Source: JARRQJ01 sp963761035 (GTDB lineage Bacteria > Pseudomonadota > Gammaproteobacteria > DRLM01). Taken from it: a DNA stretch of 64,000 bases. Of this stretch, positions 34,708 through 43,090 are shown piece by piece; position 1 is the first letter of the stretch; each line of letters starts with the position of its first letter. A model generated the notes under the pieces. The model made no database searches. It was not told the origin of the DNA and saw only the letters and a program-made list of their open reading frames with translations. The position numbers and the translations under genes were made by a program. The DNA is taken from NCBI GenBank assembly GCA_963761035.1, contig CAVXFH010000002.1:2728001-2792000 (forward strand), given 5' to 3'.

Positions 34708-35601
34708 CTACTCCCGGTCGCGATAACGGCACATCAGAGGCTGATAAGCGTCAATGCGCCGGTCGCGGAGATAGGGCCAGATACGGCGCACCTTTTCACT
34801 GTGCGCCATATCGATATCGACCAGCAGCACGGCGGCTCCCTCCTGCGCCGTTGCCAATATCTCGCCCTGAGGGCCGGCCGCGAAACTGCTTCCCCAGAAA
34901 TGTATGCCGGGTGTCCGGGAGGAGGGGTCCGCTTCGAGGCCGACACGATTGCAGGCTAGCACCGGTAAACCGTTGGCCACGGCGTGGGCGCGCTGCACGG
35001 TGATCCAGGCGTCGCGTTGGCGGGTTTTTTCCGCCTGGCCATCGTCCGGGTTCCAGCCGATGGCGGTGGGATACACCAACAAATCTGCGCCCGCCAGGGC
35101 CATGAGTCGCGCCGCCTCGGGAAACCATTGATCCCAACACACCAAGACGCCTAAACAACCCACTGAGGTGATGATGGGCTCGAAACCCAGATCGCCGGGC
35201 GTAAAATAAAACTTTTCGTAATAGCCCGGGTCGTCCGGTATATGCATCTTGCGGTAGCGTCCGGCGAAGCTGCCGTCCTTGTCTAGCACTACGGCGGTAT
35301 TGTGATAGAGTCCGGCGGCGCGGCGCTCGAACAGCGAGGCGACGATCACTATGGCGCATTCTTTGGCTACGGCGGCAAGCCGTTCGCTGCTGGGGCCGGG
35401 AAGGGTCTCGGCCAGATCGAAATGGCGGATGTCTTCATGCTGGCAAAAATAACGCGATGCGTGCAGCTCCTGCAGCAGCGCCAGTTGCGCGCCTTGGCGC
35501 GCCGCAGCGCGAATTCCGTCGATGGCAGTCTGCAGGTTGGCCTCGCGATCCTCTGTACAGGCATGCTGAATCAGTCCAGCGCGCAGGATAGATTGGCTCA
35601 T
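34708..35601 (-). CDS. aguB: N-carbamoylputrescine amidohydrolase
   Basis: A 297-residue nitrilase-superfamily enzyme that hydrolyses N-carbamoylputrescine to putrescine, CO2 and ammonia. The complete catalytic triad is visible: E45 (LLQELHASRYF), K118 (YRKMHIPD) and C155 (VCWDQWFPE). The ELHASRYF and DPGYYEKFYF segments are those of AguB rather than of general nitrilases. The preceding reaction is made by aguA, 40 nt upstream on the same strand, so the pair forms the agmatine route to putrescine. Confidence 0.95.
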   Translation of the reverse strand: MSQSILRAGLIQHACTEDREANLQTAIDGIRAAARQGAQLALLQELHASRYFCQHEDIRHFDLAETLPGPSSERLAAVAKECAIVIVASLFERRAAGLYHNTAVVLDKDGSFAGRYRKMHIPDDPGYYEKFYFTPGDLGFEPIITSVGCLGVLVCWDQWFPEAARLMALAGADLLVYPTAIGWNPDDGQAEKTRQRDAWITVQRAHAVANGLPVLACNRVGLEADPSSRTPGIHFWGSSFAAGPQGEILATAQEGAAVLLVDIDMAHSEKVRRIWPYLRDRRIDAYQPLMCRYRDRE

Positions 35602-35641
35602 CGTTTCACTCTCTTTGCCCCGATAATCGGCAGTTGGTAGC

Positions 35642-36679
35642 TTACAACACTCCCGCCGGCAATTGCATGGTTATACAGTGGAGGCTGCCGTTTTGCCGGA
35701 TCAAAGGCAGACAGGGAACGCCGATGATCTCCCGCTTCGGGAAACACTGCTGAAGACGGCGCAAGGCTTCTTGATCAGCCGCATCGTCGTAGGTTGGTAC
35801 CAGCACCGCGCCATTAATGATAAGGAAGTTGGCATAGCTGGCGGCCAGGCGCCGGCCGTCTTCCGCGTCGTATTTGGCGGCGGGCCAGGGAAGCGGTGCG
35901 AGGCGATAGGCTTGGCCGCGGTGATCGCGCATGGCGCGCAGTTCATCTTCCATCAGCTGCAGTTCGATGTAGTGGCCGTCATCGGGATCGTCGCAGGCCA
36001 CATAGGCGATGGTGTGGGGGTCGCAAAAGCGAGCGAGAGTATCAATGTGGCTGTCGGTATCGTCACCTTCCAGATGGCCATGGCGCAACCATAAGATGCG
36101 ATCCACGCCGAACCAGGCGCGCAGTTGCGTCTCGATCTGGGCGCGGTTGAGACTGGAGTTGCGCGTGGGAGCAAGCAGGCAATTCTCGGTGGTGAGCAGG
36201 CTACCGTGGCCGTCTACCTCGATGCTGCCGCCTTCCATTACCAGGTCAATGGTGCTGAGAGGGGTCGCGCCGAATGCGCCGGCCGCGTGGATATGCCGGG
36301 TGACCTGATTATCGAGCGGGGCGCTGAATTTATTGCCCCAACCGTTGAAGATAAAATCCAGCAAGCGGAGCTTGCCTTGTTCCAGGACGGTAAGCGGTCC
36401 GTAATCACGGGTCCAGGTATCATTGCTGCGAACCTTATGCAGGACGACACGCTGTATTTCGACTTGTGCATCTATGAGAAGATTCTTTATATGGATGGCA
36501 TGGGCGTCGTCCCAGCAGGCGACGAGCACTTTCTCCCGGCATGCGATTTCATAGGTCAATTGCGTATAGACAGGCTCGACCTCCGGCAAAATGTTTTGCC
36601 AGTCGCTGTGGGCGTGTGGCCAGGCGATCATGACGCCGCTTTGCGGCGACCATTCGGGGGGGAGCACGGTACGGGACAC
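35642..36679 (-). CDS. aguA: Agmatine deiminase
   Basis: A 345-residue enzyme of the guanidino-group-modifying family that converts agmatine to N-carbamoylputrescine and ammonia. Visible are PPEWSPQSGVMIAWPH at the start, RDYGPLTV and VMEGGSIEVDG in the middle, and the nucleophile cysteine C335 in SLHCITMQ near the end. I chose the GTG at 36679 because GAGGAA lies eight bases upstream and conservation begins just after it; the frame is open 15 codons further to a TTG that has no ribosome-binding site. It pairs with aguB. Confidence 0.93.
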   Translation of the reverse strand: MSRTVLPPEWSPQSGVMIAWPHAHSDWQNILPEVEPVYTQLTYEIACREKVLVACWDDAHAIHIKNLLIDAQVEIQRVVLHKVRSNDTWTRDYGPLTVLEQGKLRLLDFIFNGWGNKFSAPLDNQVTRHIHAAGAFGATPLSTIDLVMEGGSIEVDGHGSLLTTENCLLAPTRNSSLNRAQIETQLRAWFGVDRILWLRHGHLEGDDTDSHIDTLARFCDPHTIAYVACDDPDDGHYIELQLMEDELRAMRDHRGQAYRLAPLPWPAAKYDAEDGRRLAASYANFLIINGAVLVPTYDDAADQEALRRLQQCFPKREIIGVPCLPLIRQNGSLHCITMQLPAGVL

Positions 36680-36788
36680 TCGGTATTCCTCGCTCTGCGC
36701 CGTGAAGGGATATTCGCTTTGCAAAGAGGGAAATTATCGGTCAAATCGCGCCCGCGACGCAATTCCGCAGCAAAAGGACGCGCGGATT

Positions 36789-37736
36789 CTAGCCGCGAAC
36801 GGTGTCGGCAATGTCGGCCAGGCGTGTACAGTTGCGTCCGGCGGCTTTAGCTTGGTAGAGGGCGTCATCTGCCCGTTGAAATAGGGATTGGCCGTTTTCA
36901 TTGCTGGCCAGGCTTGCAACTCCCAGGCTTACCGTGACAGTTACGGCCTTTTCGGGCAGGTCAATTTCCATACGTTCGATTTCGTGACGAATGCGTTCCG
37001 CCAGCAACATGGCGCCCTCGCAACCGGTGTTGCTCATCAGCACTAAGAACTCTTCACCGCCGTAGCGAAACAACATATCGGTCTTGCGAATCACCCGATC
37101 AACCACCTTGCTGATGGATTTGAGGATGTCGTCGCCGGATAAATGGCCATAATTGTCGTTGATGGATTTGAATTTGTCGATATCCATAACGATCAACGAT
37201 AAGGGTGTGCGATGACGCCGCGCCAACTCAATCTCTCTTGTCAGCGTATCGTCCAACGCCGCGCGGTTGTTGGCGCCCGTCAGCGGATCCTTGTGCGCCG
37301 CCCGCACGGCATCCAGATAGGTGAGGGCGTTACGCAGCGGGTACACCAGGCCACACAGGAGATGTTCGATCAATGCGGTTTCTATCTCCAGGAATTTACG
37401 CTGCCGGCTCAGCGTCAATTCGCCGAAATTTTCATCACCCACCAATAGACGGTACGTGCAGCTGTGGCGCGCTGTTTTTCCGATACCGATCTTAATTTCG
37501 CGCGAGGCATTGCGATAAATCAAACCGTCAAAGGGCAGTTGTATGCTGAGTTCGTCGGAGAACAACTTCAGCAGGCTATTAATGTCCAGCGTAGCCTGCA
37601 GCACCGTATTGAGACGCAGCGCGGCGTTTAGATGGCCTTTACCTTTGTTGGCCAGCTCGGCTACCGGCCTCAACACTAAATTGTGCGTATTGGTCTTGAT
37701 ACGATGATTTGTTTCCAGCACCTGTGGCGTGGACAT
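36789..37736 (-). CDS. Diguanylate cyclase with GAF-like N-terminal domain
   Basis: A 315-residue soluble GGDEF protein that should make cyclic di-GMP from two GTP. The N-terminal half (about 25-135) looks like a GAF-type sensor, and the GGDEF domain (about 145-305) has the active motif GGEEF preceded by the inhibitory I-site RKTD at the right spacing, so product inhibition is expected. I start at the ATG at 37736 because GGAG lies six bases before it; a longer frame reaches back into the AT-rich leader and would add an implausible Ile/Tyr-rich stretch. It is divergent from an MshEN-type ATPase, a likely c-di-GMP receptor. Confidence 0.92.
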   Translation of the reverse strand: MSTPQVLETNHRIKTNTHNLVLRPVAELANKGKGHLNAALRLNTVLQATLDINSLLKLFSDELSIQLPFDGLIYRNASREIKIGIGKTARHSCTYRLLVGDENFGELTLSRQRKFLEIETALIEHLLCGLVYPLRNALTYLDAVRAAHKDPLTGANNRAALDDTLTREIELARRHRTPLSLIVMDIDKFKSINDNYGHLSGDDILKSISKVVDRVIRKTDMLFRYGGEEFLVLMSNTGCEGAMLLAERIRHEIERMEIDLPEKAVTVTVSLGVASLASNENGQSLFQRADDALYQAKAAGRNCTRLADIADTVRG

Positions 37737-37848
37737 GTTTATCTCCATAAGAATGCTACTTATAGATATGCGATTGCCATGCCAACTAGTAAGGGATGAA
37801 AAATCAAAGATGATGTATAAAATATATATATAAATTAATAATATATAA

Positions 37849-37877
37849 ATTAAAGTGGATGCATGACTGAAAGTCAA
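37849..37877 (-). promoter_or_regulatory. Sigma-70 promoter for the diguanylate cyclase gene
   Basis: On the minus strand TTGACT (37877-37872), a 17-nt spacer and TTTAAT (37854-37849) each match the consensus at five of six positions. Transcription would begin near 37842, giving an AU-rich leader of about 105 nt before the ATG at 37736. Confidence 0.6.
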
Positions 37878-37887
37878 AGATTTGACT
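37872..37887. promoter_or_regulatory. Candidate operator palindrome overlapping the -35
   Basis: AGTCAAA (37872-37878), GA, TTTGACT (37881-37887) is a perfect inverted repeat. It covers the -35 hexamer of the cyclase promoter, so a protein bound here should block or recruit polymerase. The cognate regulator is unknown. Confidence 0.5.
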
Positions 37888-38115
37888 AACAATAATCGGC
37901 AAGGTGATGACGGTAGGCGGCCGTAGTTTGCATAGCCGGGACTTTATTATCTTTAATGGTTTCAAAATATCCCACTTAGTCGCCATCTTATGGACGATAC
38001 CAACAGCTTGAAGTATTTTCTATTTTAGAAAGAGGAAGAGTATCTGACTTAAATCTTTCTAGGGTAAAGGAGCAACTCTCCCAGCAATGGGCATTCAGGA
38101 TGATGAGAGGATTCT

Positions 38116-39876
38116 ATGGCCAGTTCAATAAAACACCACGTAGTCAAATCAGAGATCGATTTGCGAGAACTGTTGAGTGGCAGGTTCTGCGGGTCCGATA
38201 GGCCATTGGGTGAGGTCCTGGTGGAGGATCAACTCATAAGCCAGGAACAGCTGCAGGAGGCTTTAATCAGGCAACTGAAGGGGAAGAGTAAACACCTTGG
38301 CCAGATTTTAATTGAAATGAATCTGCTGACCCATGAGGACGTCAATGTCGCTTTGGTCAAGAAATTGGGAATTCCCTTTGTCCAACTCAAGGGATTCGAC
38401 TTGCCGGTTCGGATGTTGTCCCGTATTCCCGCCGATGTAGCCATTCAATATAACCTAGTGCCCTTGGGCGAACACGACGGCAAATTGGTCGTGGCCATGG
38501 AGAATCCCCTAGATAATACCGTCGTGAACGCTTTGCGCTTTAACACCAATTCCCATATAGAAGCCGTGATGGCCAGCGGCTATGAAATCCAGGTCCTGCT
38601 GCAAAAATTCTACAGCAAACAGGAAGAAAGTGAGGCTCTGGAAGACCTGCAAACGGATGCGGTAGTCAAATCGTCGGCTGAAAATGCCGAGTCCCTGTAT
38701 GTGATGGAGCAAGAAGCCCACCGCAAACCCATCGTACGTTTGGTGAATGCGATCCTTGTTCAAGCCGTGACCAAAGGCGCCTCCGATATTAATCTTCGTC
38801 CAGAGAAGGACAGGGTCAACGTCTATTATCGCATCGACGGGGTCTTGCAATATGCCAGAACCATAAATCGCAACCTACTGCCGGCTATCGTCAGCCGCAT
38901 TAAGATCACGGGACAGATGGATATCTCCGAACGGCGCTTGCCTCAGGACGGCCATGCCCGCCTGGCATGGGGCGCCAGGAACATCGATTTACGTATCTCG
39001 GTGGTGCCCACCGTCAAGGGCGAGAGCGTAGTCATTCGTATTCTGGATAAAGACTCCGGCATGCGACCTTTGGAAGGATTGGGCTTGCGGGAAAAGGAAT
39101 ATCAGCTGATCAGGCGATTAGTAACGCGGTCCTTCGGATTGTTTCTGATAACGGGGCCGACCGGATCAGGGAAATCCACAACCCTCTACGCCATTCTTAA
39201 TGAAGTAAAGAAGCGCAATGTCCACCTTCTCACGGTGGAGGATCCTGTGGAATACGATATAGACGGCGTCGAGCAAGTGCAAATATCCCTGATCAAGGGT
39301 TATACATTTGCACAGGCCTTGCGGCAATTCCTCCGCCATGATCCGGACGTGATCATGGTGGGCGAAATCCGCGACGGCGAGACCGCCCACATCGCAAACA
39401 AAGCGGCCCTCACCGGTCACCTGGTGTTGAGTACCTTGCACACCAATGACGCCGTCAGCACCATCACCCGGCTCACCGACATGGGAATCGAACCCTATTT
39501 ATTGAGCACCACCTTGCTGGGCGTAATGGCGCAACGCTTGGTACGCGTGATTTGCCCTTATTGCCTGGTAGAAGAGGAGGTAGACGACCAGATACGCAGG
39601 AGCCTAAATCTGTTGCCCGAGGAGAAGTTCTATCGCGGTAATGGCTGCGAGTCTTGTAACCAGACGGGGTACCATGGGCGTGTGACGGTATGCGAATTGC
39701 TGGCGGTTACGCCGGAGATAGCCCAACTGATCAATGAAGGCGCCCACATGCAAAAAATTCAAGCAGCCGCCTTGGCCCAAGGTATGACCCGTTTGAGCGA
39801 CAATGCCATCGCCTTGGCGCGAGAAGGCAAGACTTCCATCCAGGAAATATTGGCGGCGCAGTTGGAAAGCGCATAA
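38116..39876 (+). CDS. GspE/PilB/MshE-type secretion or pilus ATPase with MshEN domain
   Basis: A 586-residue hexameric motor ATPase. The N-terminal MshEN region (about 25-95) has two LGE/LGQ-type repeats: RPLGEVLVE beginning at R29 and HLGQILIE at 60-67. The ATPase core has Walker A GPTGSGKST (347-355), Asp-box and Walker B (VIMVGEIRD) and the HLVLSTLHTNDA box, followed by a four-cysteine zinc site (CPYC...CESC). Type II secretion, type IV pilus and MSHA motors share this build. No secretin, pilin or inner-membrane platform gene is nearby, so it is an orphan here. MshEN domains bind c-di-GMP, and a cyclase lies divergently upstream. Confidence 0.9.
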   Translation: MASSIKHHVVKSEIDLRELLSGRFCGSDRPLGEVLVEDQLISQEQLQEALIRQLKGKSKHLGQILIEMNLLTHEDVNVALVKKLGIPFVQLKGFDLPVRMLSRIPADVAIQYNLVPLGEHDGKLVVAMENPLDNTVVNALRFNTNSHIEAVMASGYEIQVLLQKFYSKQEESEALEDLQTDAVVKSSAENAESLYVMEQEAHRKPIVRLVNAILVQAVTKGASDINLRPEKDRVNVYYRIDGVLQYARTINRNLLPAIVSRIKITGQMDISERRLPQDGHARLAWGARNIDLRISVVPTVKGESVVIRILDKDSGMRPLEGLGLREKEYQLIRRLVTRSFGLFLITGPTGSGKSTTLYAILNEVKKRNVHLLTVEDPVEYDIDGVEQVQISLIKGYTFAQALRQFLRHDPDVIMVGEIRDGETAHIANKAALTGHLVLSTLHTNDAVSTITRLTDMGIEPYLLSTTLLGVMAQRLVRVICPYCLVEEEVDDQIRRSLNLLPEEKFYRGNGCESCNQTGYHGRVTVCELLAVTPEIAQLINEGAHMQKIQAAALAQGMTRLSDNAIALAREGKTSIQEILAAQLESA

Positions 39877-39885
39877 AACGCTAAA

Positions 39886-41202
39886 TCATTGCGCCGGTAT
39901 GCCGCGAATTAGTTGAGCGCTATTAACCCCGCTGCGCACCGCACCTTCCAAAGTGGCCGGGAGGCCGGTATCCGTGTAATCCCCCGCCAACCATAAGCCC
40001 TGTACCGGGGTGCGGGCCGCGGGGCGCAACGCTTTAATGTTCGAGTGACAAGAGAAGGTAGCGCGCTTTTCCCGGATCACCAGGGCATGCGACGGTGTCG
40101 GCCATCGCGGAAAGTGATGGGACAGCTCGGCCTGAATGCGCGCGATCAGAACGCCATTATCCAACGCCATGTGTGATCCCGGTCCGCTGATGACCACCGC
40201 CATTCTCCCGGGATGTCCAGTGTCGCCGAGATCATGAACCCATTGGCCCATACCGTCCAGCAAGCCCACCATCTCACTGCCTAGGCTTACCGCGGCTGGG
40301 TACTGGAGATAGATCGTGCAGATAGGTTCGTAACGGAGCATAGCCAATTGCCGGTCGATGTCCGTCAATAAAGGGTGCGGCGCGCTCAGGCGCCGACATG
40401 CGCAGGGCGACGCGGCGATGATGACATGATCGGAACGGATAATTCCCCGGCGCGTGATCACGCCGTCAATGCGTCCGTCTTGAATAGTAAGCGAGGCAAC
40501 ACGTTCATTGAACCGTACCGTTCCGCCATGCTCGCGGATAAAGCGGATCGCGGGTTCAGGAAAAATACTGCCTAAATCCGTGCGTGGAAACAGCATGTCG
40601 GTGTCGCTGTGCTCGCCGGTGAAGACCTCATGCAAAACGTGGAGGAATACCTGCGCCGATGCCTGACTCAAAGGTGTGTTTAAGGCCGCCAGGCACAGAG
40701 GTTCCCACAACACTTTGATCAGCCGGTCCGGCTGCCGAACTCGACGAAGCCACTCCGCGACGCTGAGGTCGTGCTCGAGCTTAAAATCGGAAACGGATAA
40801 TTGCATGCATAGTGCCAAGGCGCGACAGCGCTCAGACCAATTTAACCCCTTACCCCGAGCGAAACCTGCTAGCACATGCCACGGCGCAGGAAGGTTTGGG
40901 AACTCAATCCGGGTATCGTTATACTGGATGGAAAGCATCATCAAGCGCAAAGGGCGGCGCAGAAAGGCCTGTTCATCACGCATATCTATCACTTTAAGCA
41001 GGCGCAGCATCTCACGATAAGCGCCCAGCATAAGGTGCTGGCCGTTGTCGATAGACATGCCCTGCGTCTCAACCCGCCGCGCCCGCCCGCCCGCCTGCTT
41101 GGCCGCTTCGATGAGCGTAACTCGAATATCGGCGCGGCTGAGTTCTACGCCGGCGGCCAGTCCCGCCCAGCCGGCCCCGATGATAACGACATGCATGGCC
41201 AT
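39886..41202 (-). CDS. hpnE: Hydroxysqualene dehydroxylase HpnE
   Basis: A 438-residue FAD-dependent amine-oxidase-fold enzyme. The dinucleotide-binding motif VVIIGAGWAGLAAGVELS is at the N-terminus and the second FAD-binding segment (GLWLAGDYTDTGLPATLEGA) at the C-terminus. By family and by position after hpnC and hpnD it should reduce hydroxysqualene to squalene. It is convergent with the ATPase gene, with only nine nt between the stops. It resembles carotenoid/phytoene desaturases, but the hpnC-hpnD neighbourhood decides the assignment. Confidence 0.92.
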   Translation of the reverse strand: MAMHVVIIGAGWAGLAAGVELSRADIRVTLIEAAKQAGGRARRVETQGMSIDNGQHLMLGAYREMLRLLKVIDMRDEQAFLRRPLRLMMLSIQYNDTRIEFPNLPAPWHVLAGFARGKGLNWSERCRALALCMQLSVSDFKLEHDLSVAEWLRRVRQPDRLIKVLWEPLCLAALNTPLSQASAQVFLHVLHEVFTGEHSDTDMLFPRTDLGSIFPEPAIRFIREHGGTVRFNERVASLTIQDGRIDGVITRRGIIRSDHVIIAASPCACRRLSAPHPLLTDIDRQLAMLRYEPICTIYLQYPAAVSLGSEMVGLLDGMGQWVHDLGDTGHPGRMAVVISGPGSHMALDNGVLIARIQAELSHHFPRWPTPSHALVIREKRATFSCHSNIKALRPAARTPVQGLWLAGDYTDTGLPATLEGAVRSGVNSAQLIRGIPAQ

Positions 41203-41245
41203 GGTCGCTTAGGCCGATTTGGACATGATTCTTGTGGCGTGCATA

Positions 41246-42106
41246 TCAGGTTTCGCGCTCCAGATATCGGCGCTTTTCGCGCCGGGCGGTTTGCCAGGCA
41301 ACCCACATCTTGCGCGTCGGGCTGAGCGTTACTCGCTGCTTGAACACATGATAATCGCCGTCCGCTATGGCCTTGAGCAGCGCCTGGTAGACGGCCGCCA
41401 TGATGAGACCGCTACGCTGGCTGTAGCGATCACTATCGGGAAGATGGCTGTAGGCCTGCTGATAATAGTGATTCGCCCGCTCGGCCTGGAATGCCAGCAG
41501 GGTGCGCATATCGTCGGTTTGGCGGCCGTGAAGGATATCCTCGCGGGTCACATTGAATCGCCGCATGTCCTCTTCTGGAATATAGACACGGCCGCGCCGT
41601 GCATCCTCGCAGACATCGCGCAGGATGTTCGTGAGTTGGAAGGCCATGCCGAGATCGTGGGCGTACTTGAGAGTACGCCGGTCCCGGTAGCCGAAGATTT
41701 CCGCCGCCATCAAACCTATCACAGAGGCGGCACGATAACAGTATAAGGATAATTCTTTGAAGGTGTAATAGGCATTGTAGTCCAAGTCCATCTCCATGCC
41801 GTCTATAATCTCAAGGAAATGCTCCTGCGGTAAGCTATAGCTTGCGATGACGGATTGTAACGCCTTGCTTACCGGATGTTGCGGTGCGCCGCTGAAGGTG
41901 CGTGCGACTTCGTCGCGCCACCACGCCAATTTAGTGCGTGCCACCCCGGGATCTTGGCATTCATCCACTATATCATCAGCCTCGCGGCAGAAGGCGTAGA
42001 GGATGGTCATGGCTTGGCGCGCCTTCGGTTCCAGAAACAAAAAGCTGTAGTAGAAGCTGGAGCTGCTGGATGCGGTCTTTTGTTCGCAATATTGCTCTGG
42101 CGTCAT
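41246..42106 (-). CDS. hpnD: Presqualene diphosphate synthase HpnD
   Basis: A 286-residue all-helical squalene/phytoene synthase-family enzyme condensing two farnesyl diphosphates to presqualene diphosphate. Aspartate-rich motifs are visible as DDIVDE near residue 45 and an RDVCEDARRGR segment near 175. The ATG at 42106 (MTPEQYCEQK) is typical; the open frame extends 45 codons further without conservation. Gaps to hpnC and hpnE are both 43 nt, consistent with one operon. Confidence 0.94.
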   Translation of the reverse strand: MTPEQYCEQKTASSSSSFYYSFLFLEPKARQAMTILYAFCREADDIVDECQDPGVARTKLAWWRDEVARTFSGAPQHPVSKALQSVIASYSLPQEHFLEIIDGMEMDLDYNAYYTFKELSLYCYRAASVIGLMAAEIFGYRDRRTLKYAHDLGMAFQLTNILRDVCEDARRGRVYIPEEDMRRFNVTREDILHGRQTDDMRTLLAFQAERANHYYQQAYSHLPDSDRYSQRSGLIMAAVYQALLKAIADGDYHVFKQRVTLSPTRKMWVAWQTARREKRRYLERET

Positions 42107-42149
42107 GATGGCTGCATGGCATGGATATGCGGTAATGATAGCAGACCGG

Positions 42150-43031
42150 TCAAGGGAAGAACGCCCGCCACACAATGCGTAACCGATCTCTGCGCCGCAA
42201 GCGTGGTCGGACGAACGGATTATCGCGTCGAGCCAAGGCATCGAGTAGGCACAGCCCGCCTTGAATGATGGCGCGCACCTCCATTCCGAGGCGTCCTTTA
42301 AGGCGGATTCCGAGCGGGGCGCCCAACAACAACAAGCGGCGCGCCCGAGAGACTTGCATATCGATGAGCCTCAGCAGCGCGGCGTCGCAACGGTGCTCGA
42401 TAAGCTGCGCCTCGGTGACGCCGTATAGCGCCATCTCATCCCGAGGCAGATAGATGCGATCGTTTTCATCGCAATCCTGAGCCAGGTCCTGCCAGAAATT
42501 GATCAATTGCAGCGCGGTACAAATGCTATCGGAATCACGGAGGTTTTCCGCCGTAGCCGCCCGATATAAATGCAATACCAAACGTCCTACCGGATTGGCC
42601 GAGTGACGGCAATAGTCGAGCACTTCGGCGAAATCTGCGTAACGGTGCTTGGTGACGTCTTGGCGAAAGGCGATGAGCAGATCGTGTAACAGGTCAAGCG
42701 GCAAAGCGTATTTGGCAGCGACATCGCTTAGAGCGATGAAGATTGGGTCGTTAATCGGATGATCGGCGCGCAGCGCATCCAGTTTGGCGGCGTAATCGCG
42801 GAGCTGAGCGTCCCGTGCCGCTGCGGAAAGATCGCCTTCATCGGCAAAATCATCGGCGCTGCGGGCGAAGGCGTAGATGACGGCGACGGGCCGTTGTATG
42901 CGGCGGGGCAGCAGCCACGAGGCCACTGGAAAATTTTCATAGTGGCTGCGAGCGAGGCGCAGACAGTGGCGATAGGCGTCTTCCAAGACCCGGGCGGACA
43001 AGCGTCCCTGACCATCCACTGTCGTCGTCAT
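42150..43031 (-). CDS. hpnC: HpnC (hydroxysqualene synthase)
   Basis: A 293-residue member of the squalene/phytoene synthase family. It begins with HYENFPVASWLLPRR, followed by the first Asp-rich motif SADDFADEG near residue 60 and a second QDLAQDCDENDRIYLP near 175. HpnC converts presqualene diphosphate to hydroxysqualene. It is the first gene of hpnC-hpnD-hpnE on the minus strand, downstream of rmuC. A squalene-hopene cyclase gene is not in the window. Confidence 0.94.
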   Translation of the reverse strand: MTTTVDGQGRLSARVLEDAYRHCLRLARSHYENFPVASWLLPRRIQRPVAVIYAFARSADDFADEGDLSAAARDAQLRDYAAKLDALRADHPINDPIFIALSDVAAKYALPLDLLHDLLIAFRQDVTKHRYADFAEVLDYCRHSANPVGRLVLHLYRAATAENLRDSDSICTALQLINFWQDLAQDCDENDRIYLPRDEMALYGVTEAQLIEHRCDAALLRLIDMQVSRARRLLLLGAPLGIRLKGRLGMEVRAIIQGGLCLLDALARRDNPFVRPRLRRRDRLRIVWRAFFP

Positions 43032-43050
43032 GCGCTCACCTAATAGGATC

Positions 43051-43087
43051 CCCGCAACCCGAAACTCTAAACCCGTAACCCGAAACT
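43051..43087. repeat. Two near-identical 16-nt direct repeats
   Basis: CCCGYAACCCGAAACT occurs at 43051-43066 and 43072-43087, with one difference and a five-base spacer, in the short gap between rmuC and hpnC. The pattern is low in complexity (CCCG/AACC/GAAAC) and has no coding meaning that I can see. Confidence 0.65.
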
Positions 43088-43090
43088 ATC

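Larger units (their letters stand above)
37737..38115. other. 379-nt AT-rich divergent control region
   Basis: This space separates the cyclase gene (minus) from the secretion ATPase gene (plus). Positions 37797-37860 are strikingly AT-rich. It contains a good minus-strand sigma-70 promoter (37849-37877), a perfect 7+7 palindrome over its -35 (37872-37887), and a small hairpin TTTCTA / TAGAAA at 38017-38031. AGAGGA precedes the ATPase ATG. No gene is seen. Confidence 0.6.

Noticed and set aside
36680..36724. Longer N-terminus of agmatine deiminase from TTG at 36724
   Set aside because: No ribosome-binding site and no conservation, whereas the GTG at 36679 has GAGGAA at eight bases.
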